Assembly: GCA_020724105.1 (NCBI GenBank) | Contig: DYHP01000038.1 | Coordinates: 1-7,463 of the forward strand | Length of the DNA stretch: 7,463 bases | From: Candidatus Methylomirabilis sp. | GTDB lineage: Bacteria; Patescibacteriota; Patescibacteriia; DYHP01 | Direction: 5' to 3' | Shown: positions 5,138-7,463 of the stretch, piece by piece | Position numbering within the stretch: position 1 is the stretch's first letter | Layout of the letters: every line of letters begins with the position of its first letter | The notes under the pieces: model-generated | The model's input: the letters and a program-made list of their open reading frames with translations, nothing else | What the model was told of the DNA's origin: nothing | The model's database searches: none | Program-made: the position numbers and the translations under genes

Positions 5138-5166
5138 TTGAGTTTTGGGCATTGCTTATATAGAAT
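5138..5166 (+). promoter_or_regulatory. Sigma70-type promoter for the anchored protein gene
   Basis: TTGAGT (5138-5143) and TAGAAT (5161-5166) are separated by 17 bp. The predicted start of transcription is near 5173, upstream of the ATGs at 5205 and 5217 but downstream of the TTG at 5145. This argues against a TTG start. Confidence 0.5.
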
Positions 5167-5216
5167 GTAAATATAGTGTTTCTAAATTAAACTTACTTAA
5201 AAACATGCTCAGCAAT

Positions 5217-5876
5217 ATGGAACAAAAAGAAAACAAATTTGAAAAAATAAAAAAGTCACCGTCAAAAATCAGCCGAAAAAAGATAATATTTATCATCGCA
5301 GGCGTTGTCGTTTTAGGCATTGCCACTTTTTTCGCCCAAAAATATATTCGGCTGTATTTGGCGTATATAGATTTTGAAGATTATCAGTATTATTTGTCGC
5401 AAAGAAACGAGTTTTACGGCGAAAAACACGAAATAAAAGATTGGAGTTTTGATAGATATTTGCAGTATTTGGACGAGGCAAAAGGCGCGGAGAAAAAGGC
5501 GCTGGAAGAACAGGAAAAATTGCTTGATGTCTACCGTCAAGACACGGTCGGCGGCAAAACGCCGGAGGAAACACTTGCTGGTTTTGTTGACGCCCTCAAA
5601 AAACGCGACTTTGACTTGGCAAGTAAATATTTTTGGTTGGATAAGCAGGAGGAGTGGAGGGAGTGGCTAAGTAAAGCTGATCAAGCGAATAAAATAACCG
5701 AAATAATTTCTGAATTAGAGAGCGCGCCTGAGAATTGGACAGAAAAAACCCACTTTTTAGGAGACAATTATAAGAACTATACTTATACGATTCTTGTGGA
5801 AGAAAAGGAGGAAGTGGTGGGTGTCGAATTGCGATTTAATCCATTTTCTAACATCTGGAAGATAAAATCGTTTTAG
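5217..5876 (+). CDS. Single-pass membrane-anchored protein with possible NTF2-like domain
   Basis: From the ATG at 5217 the protein is 219 residues; ATG 5205 would add four residues, and a TTG at 5145 would add 24 but lies inside the predicted promoter. No SD supports either ATG. Residues 1-22 are Lys-rich and 23-40 form one strongly hydrophobic segment (Ile-Ile-Phe-Ile-Ile-Ala-Gly-Val-Val-Val-Leu), giving an N-in anchor with the rest outside. Residues ~80-105 are Lys/Glu/Ala-rich and probably helical. From residue 115 Thr-Pro-Glu-Glu-Thr-Leu-Ala-Gly-Phe-Val-Asp-Ala-Leu-Lys-Lys, then Asp-Leu-Ala-Ser-Lys-Tyr-Phe, resembles the start of NTF2-like/DUF4878-type extracytoplasmic domains, and the end (Trp-Lys-Ile) fits a closing strand. 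Function is unknown. The phospholipase-like gene follows 48 bp later on the same strand, so the two may be co-transcribed. Confidence 0.8.
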   Translation: MEQKENKFEKIKKSPSKISRKKIIFIIAGVVVLGIATFFAQKYIRLYLAYIDFEDYQYYLSQRNEFYGEKHEIKDWSFDRYLQYLDEAKGAEKKALEEQEKLLDVYRQDTVGGKTPEETLAGFVDALKKRDFDLASKYFWLDKQEEWREWLSKADQANKITEIISELESAPENWTEKTHFLGDNYKNYTYTILVEEKEEVVGVELRFNPFSNIWKIKSF

Positions 5877-5896
5877 TTTAAGGTGTTTTTTTCTGG

Positions 5897-5916
5897 ATTC
5901 CTGCTTTCGCAGGAAT
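5897..5916. repeat. REP-like hairpin containing the downstream SD
   Basis: ATTCCTGC (5897-5904) and GCAGGAAT (5909-5916) form a perfect 8-bp stem with loop TTTC. Similar ATTCC...GGAAT palindromes are frequent dispersed repeats in bacteria. The T run (5886-5892) lies before the stem, not after it, so it is not a + strand terminator. The right arm holds AGGAA, nine bases before the ATG at 5925, the likely ribosome binding site of the next gene. Confidence 0.75.
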
Positions 5917-5924
5917 GACAAAGT

Positions 5925-7463
5925 ATGAATGCAAGGAAGTATTTTTGGTTGAAACTATCGGCGGGAGGAGCCTTGGCGAGTTTAATGCTCGGGCTCTTTT
6001 TTGTTTCTCAAGTTAATGGTTTTGGCACAAAGGTGTCGCATCCGCATATTACCCGCGAAGCGGCGATTTTTTATAATTATTTTAAGCCGGAAAATCAGTT
6101 AACCAGCGAGGAAGTCAGTTGGTTGGTCCAAGGAGCGGTTGAGGAAGATGCTCCGCCAAGATACGTGAATCATTTTTACGACCCGGTTTACAACCGTGGA
6201 TGGACCGGCAATCCGACTGCCAAAGAGTGGGCGCAAAGTCCCGAACTTCAATCCCAGCCGTTTACGCCAAAAGGCAATCAAAGTTGGCAACAGGCGAAGT
6301 ATCTTTATCGGCAGGGAAATAAAAAAGAAGCCTTGGTCGCCTTGGGGCACATTCTTCATTTAATTGAGGATGTGAGCGTGCCAGAACATACTCGCAATGA
6401 CACTCACTTGCCGTTTAACGGTTCAGAGAGCCCTTATGAGGAATGGGTTGAAGAATATTTGGCGGCAAATTATCAGCCGTTCGCCAATCAATTAATTGCC
6501 GGCGGTAATGGTGTGATAAAATTTTCAGACCTGAATGAGCCGTTTGATAAATTAGCGAGATTTGCCAATGAGAATTTTTTTAGTGAGGATAGTATTTTTA
6601 GCAAAGAATATAATACAAAACTCAATGTTAGTTGGAAGTTTGGATACAGTAATAGTGGTGAAAAAGTTGATTTTGGATGGACAAAAAATTTTGATTTAGA
6701 ATATCGTTTAGTATCTCGTAGTTCAGAAGTGGGTTGGCGAAATTTAGGCACCCCAACATTTTATAAATTGGATGAATTTATTCTCTCCGACTACCTTTTC
6801 ATTCTCGGGCCGAAGGCGACACAGTATGGCGCCAGCGTGATTGATTTGTTCTTTCGCGAAGTCCAGGCGGAGGAAAAATTGGGATTGGAGAACAAAAAAC
6901 CGCGCAATTTTATAGATGCTTTGCGCGACAAAGCGGCTGAAATACTCCGTATCCCGCAACTGGCTTCAAAAAATCAGCCGTCGGTAATTAAGTCCGCGGC
7001 GGAAATGTATTTAGGCGGCGATTCGGGGTCGGAAAATGCCGCGCCCGATGTTGATGTTATAGAAACGAATCCGCCAAGCGAGGAAGCGGCCGCAGAGCCG
7101 ACAATTGAAGCGTCTAATGAGATAAATAAGTCCGATAAGACTGATAAGACTGATAGGACTGATAAGACTGATAAGTCCGATAAGACTGATAGGACTGATA
7201 GGACTGATAGGATAAATGTGTCCAATGAGTCCGACTTGCCTTTACCGAGTCCTCAACCCGTCCCCCAATTTTCGTCTCCAGTCGCTCCCGCGTCGGTTTA
7301 CGGCGGTCAGTGGTCAATTGTGCCGCCCGGTCCTCCGTCGGTAGAGACAAGCGCCGCGCAGAGCAGCGGCAATAATCAATTAAATGAATCCAATAAGTCC
7401 AACTTGGGGGAGTCGGACTCCCATGAGGATTCCGACTCCCTAAACCCAGAGGAGACCAATCAG
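5925..7463 (+). CDS. Secreted zinc-dependent phospholipase C / P1-nuclease-like protein (3' partial)
   Basis: The frame runs 513 codons from the ATG at 5925 to the window end without a stop, so the C-terminus is missing. Residues 1-10 are basic and 11-29 hydrophobic, a signal peptide or anchor. The catalytic-domain signature follows: His39-Pro-His41 with Thr-Arg-Glu-Ala, Glu-Glu-Asp75-Ala-Pro-Pro-Arg-Tyr-Val-Asn-His83-Phe, and Leu-Gly-His142-Ile-Leu-His145-Leu-Ile-Glu-Asp149-Val-Ser-Val-Pro-Glu-His155, then Asp159-Thr-His161. This His/Asp pattern matches zinc-dependent phospholipases C and P1-type nucleases, which bind three zinc ions and cleave phosphodiester bonds outside the cell. After about residue 370 the protein becomes low-complexity: acidic/Ala, a Asp-Lys-Thr repeat (401-436), Pro-rich, then Ser/Asn/Glu-rich, a likely linker or wall-spanning tail. 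AGGAA at 5911-5915 is a plausible SD. Whether it attacks lipid or nucleic acid is not decidable here. Confidence 0.8.
   Translation, partial: MNARKYFWLKLSAGGALASLMLGLFFVSQVNGFGTKVSHPHITREAAIFYNYFKPENQLTSEEVSWLVQGAVEEDAPPRYVNHFYDPVYNRGWTGNPTAKEWAQSPELQSQPFTPKGNQSWQQAKYLYRQGNKKEALVALGHILHLIEDVSVPEHTRNDTHLPFNGSESPYEEWVEEYLAANYQPFANQLIAGGNGVIKFSDLNEPFDKLARFANENFFSEDSIFSKEYNTKLNVSWKFGYSNSGEKVDFGWTKNFDLEYRLVSRSSEVGWRNLGTPTFYKLDEFILSDYLFILGPKATQYGASVIDLFFREVQAEEKLGLENKKPRNFIDALRDKAAEILRIPQLASKNQPSVIKSAAEMYLGGDSGSENAAPDVDVIETNPPSEEAAAEPTIEASNEINKSDKTDKTDRTDKTDKSDKTDRTDRTDRINVSNESDLPLPSPQPVPQFSSPVAPASVYGGQWSIVPPGPPSVETSAAQSSGNNQLNESNKSNLGESDSHEDSDSLNPEETNQ
7125..7232 (+). repeat. In-frame 9-bp tandem repeat inside the phospholipase-like gene
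   Basis: Twelve 9-bp units, mostly GATAAGACT, GATAGGACT or GATAAGTCC, encode residues 401-436 as Asp-Lys-Thr, Asp-Arg-Thr and Asp-Lys-Ser triplets. The last two units (AATGTGTCC, AATGAGTCC) are degenerate. Unit length and core (ATAAGTCC) match the intergenic arrays at 439-514 and 849-912. Long minus-strand ORFs here are shadows of the repeat. Confidence 0.9.
7408..7440. repeat. Overlapping alternative inverted repeats in the coding tail
   Basis: GGGAGTCGGA (7408-7417) is complementary to TCCGACTCCC (7431-7440). The same left arm can instead form a short hairpin GGGAGTC/GACTCCC within 7408-7422. The coding frame passes through, giving Ser/Asp/Glu-rich residues. Confidence 0.6.

Larger units (their letters stand above)
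4484..5204. other. Hairpin-rich non-coding region of about 720 bp
   Basis: No convincing gene is present. Seven hairpin-forming segments can be read: 4591-4612, 4634-4676, 4702-4719, 4781-4816, 4860-4885, about 4930-4945 (weak) and 4982-5017. Several have a C-rich left arm and a G-rich right arm, often followed by a G run. A G-rich tract (5014-5096), two DnaA-box-like 9-mers and a promoter follow. No recognisable tmRNA, RNase P RNA, 6S RNA, tRNA or riboswitch is visible. Confidence 0.7.

Noticed and set aside
5145..5204. TTG start at 5145 for the anchored protein
   Set aside because: The TTG lies inside the predicted promoter and the added residues do not look conserved or structured.
5886..5916. 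Terminator after the anchored protein gene
   Set aside because: The T run precedes the hairpin, and no T run follows on either strand.
6974..7350. Minus-strand ORFs rich in Leu-Ser-Val or Ser-Tyr-Gln repeats
   Set aside because: They are shadows of the + strand 9-bp repeat and the phospholipase-like gene, which has a strong domain signature.

Overview
The window looks like a piece of a Candidate Phyla Radiation (Patescibacteria, Parcubacteria-like) genome. This is an inference from gene content recalled from that group: a large surface protein ending in an Ile-Asp-Gln-Lys / Tyr-Cys-Thr-Trp-Ile-Glu tail, an O-antigen-ligase-like membrane protein fused to TPRs, a PaaX/Cas2-like protein with no CRISPR locus, mostly weak Shine-Dalgarno (SD) sites, and short AT-rich 9-bp tandem repeats between and inside genes. 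No rRNA or tRNA is visible, so the assignment cannot be made firm here. Every gene I support lies on the + strand.

Layout. 3-443 is the 3' end of a long surface-protein gene whose start lies before the window. Next comes a four-helix-bundle (23S rRNA intervening-sequence protein-like) pseudogene at 506-854. It has lost its centre and changed frame, and it sits between two arrays of the same 9-bp unit (439-514 and 849-912). Those arrays supply the neighbouring stop and start codons. 910-3171 encodes a 753-residue polytopic O-antigen-ligase/polymerase-like protein with a C-terminal TPR domain; its stop codon lies in a perfect 43-bp palindrome.

3209-3904 is mostly non-coding, with one doubtful ORF, two copies of a dispersed hairpin repeat and a good sigma70-type promoter. 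3905-4483 encodes a PaaX-family protein with a Cas2-like domain. 4484-5204 has no convincing gene but holds seven hairpin-forming segments (two of them further copies of the dispersed repeat), a G-rich tract, a pair of DnaA-box-like 9-mers and a promoter. 5217-5876 encodes a single-pass membrane protein with a possible extracytoplasmic NTF2-like domain. 5925 to the end encodes a secreted zinc-dependent phospholipase C/P1-nuclease-like protein that is still open at 7463; its tail contains twelve in-frame copies of the same kind of 9-bp repeat.

Together the genes are mostly envelope or secreted functions: surface protein, glycan ligase/polymerase, anchored protein and secreted phospholipase-like enzyme. 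The two most unusual layers are the 9-bp repeats that cross coding boundaries and the four-copy hairpin element bracketing the PaaX/Cas2-like gene. No complete defence system, transposase or CRISPR array is present.
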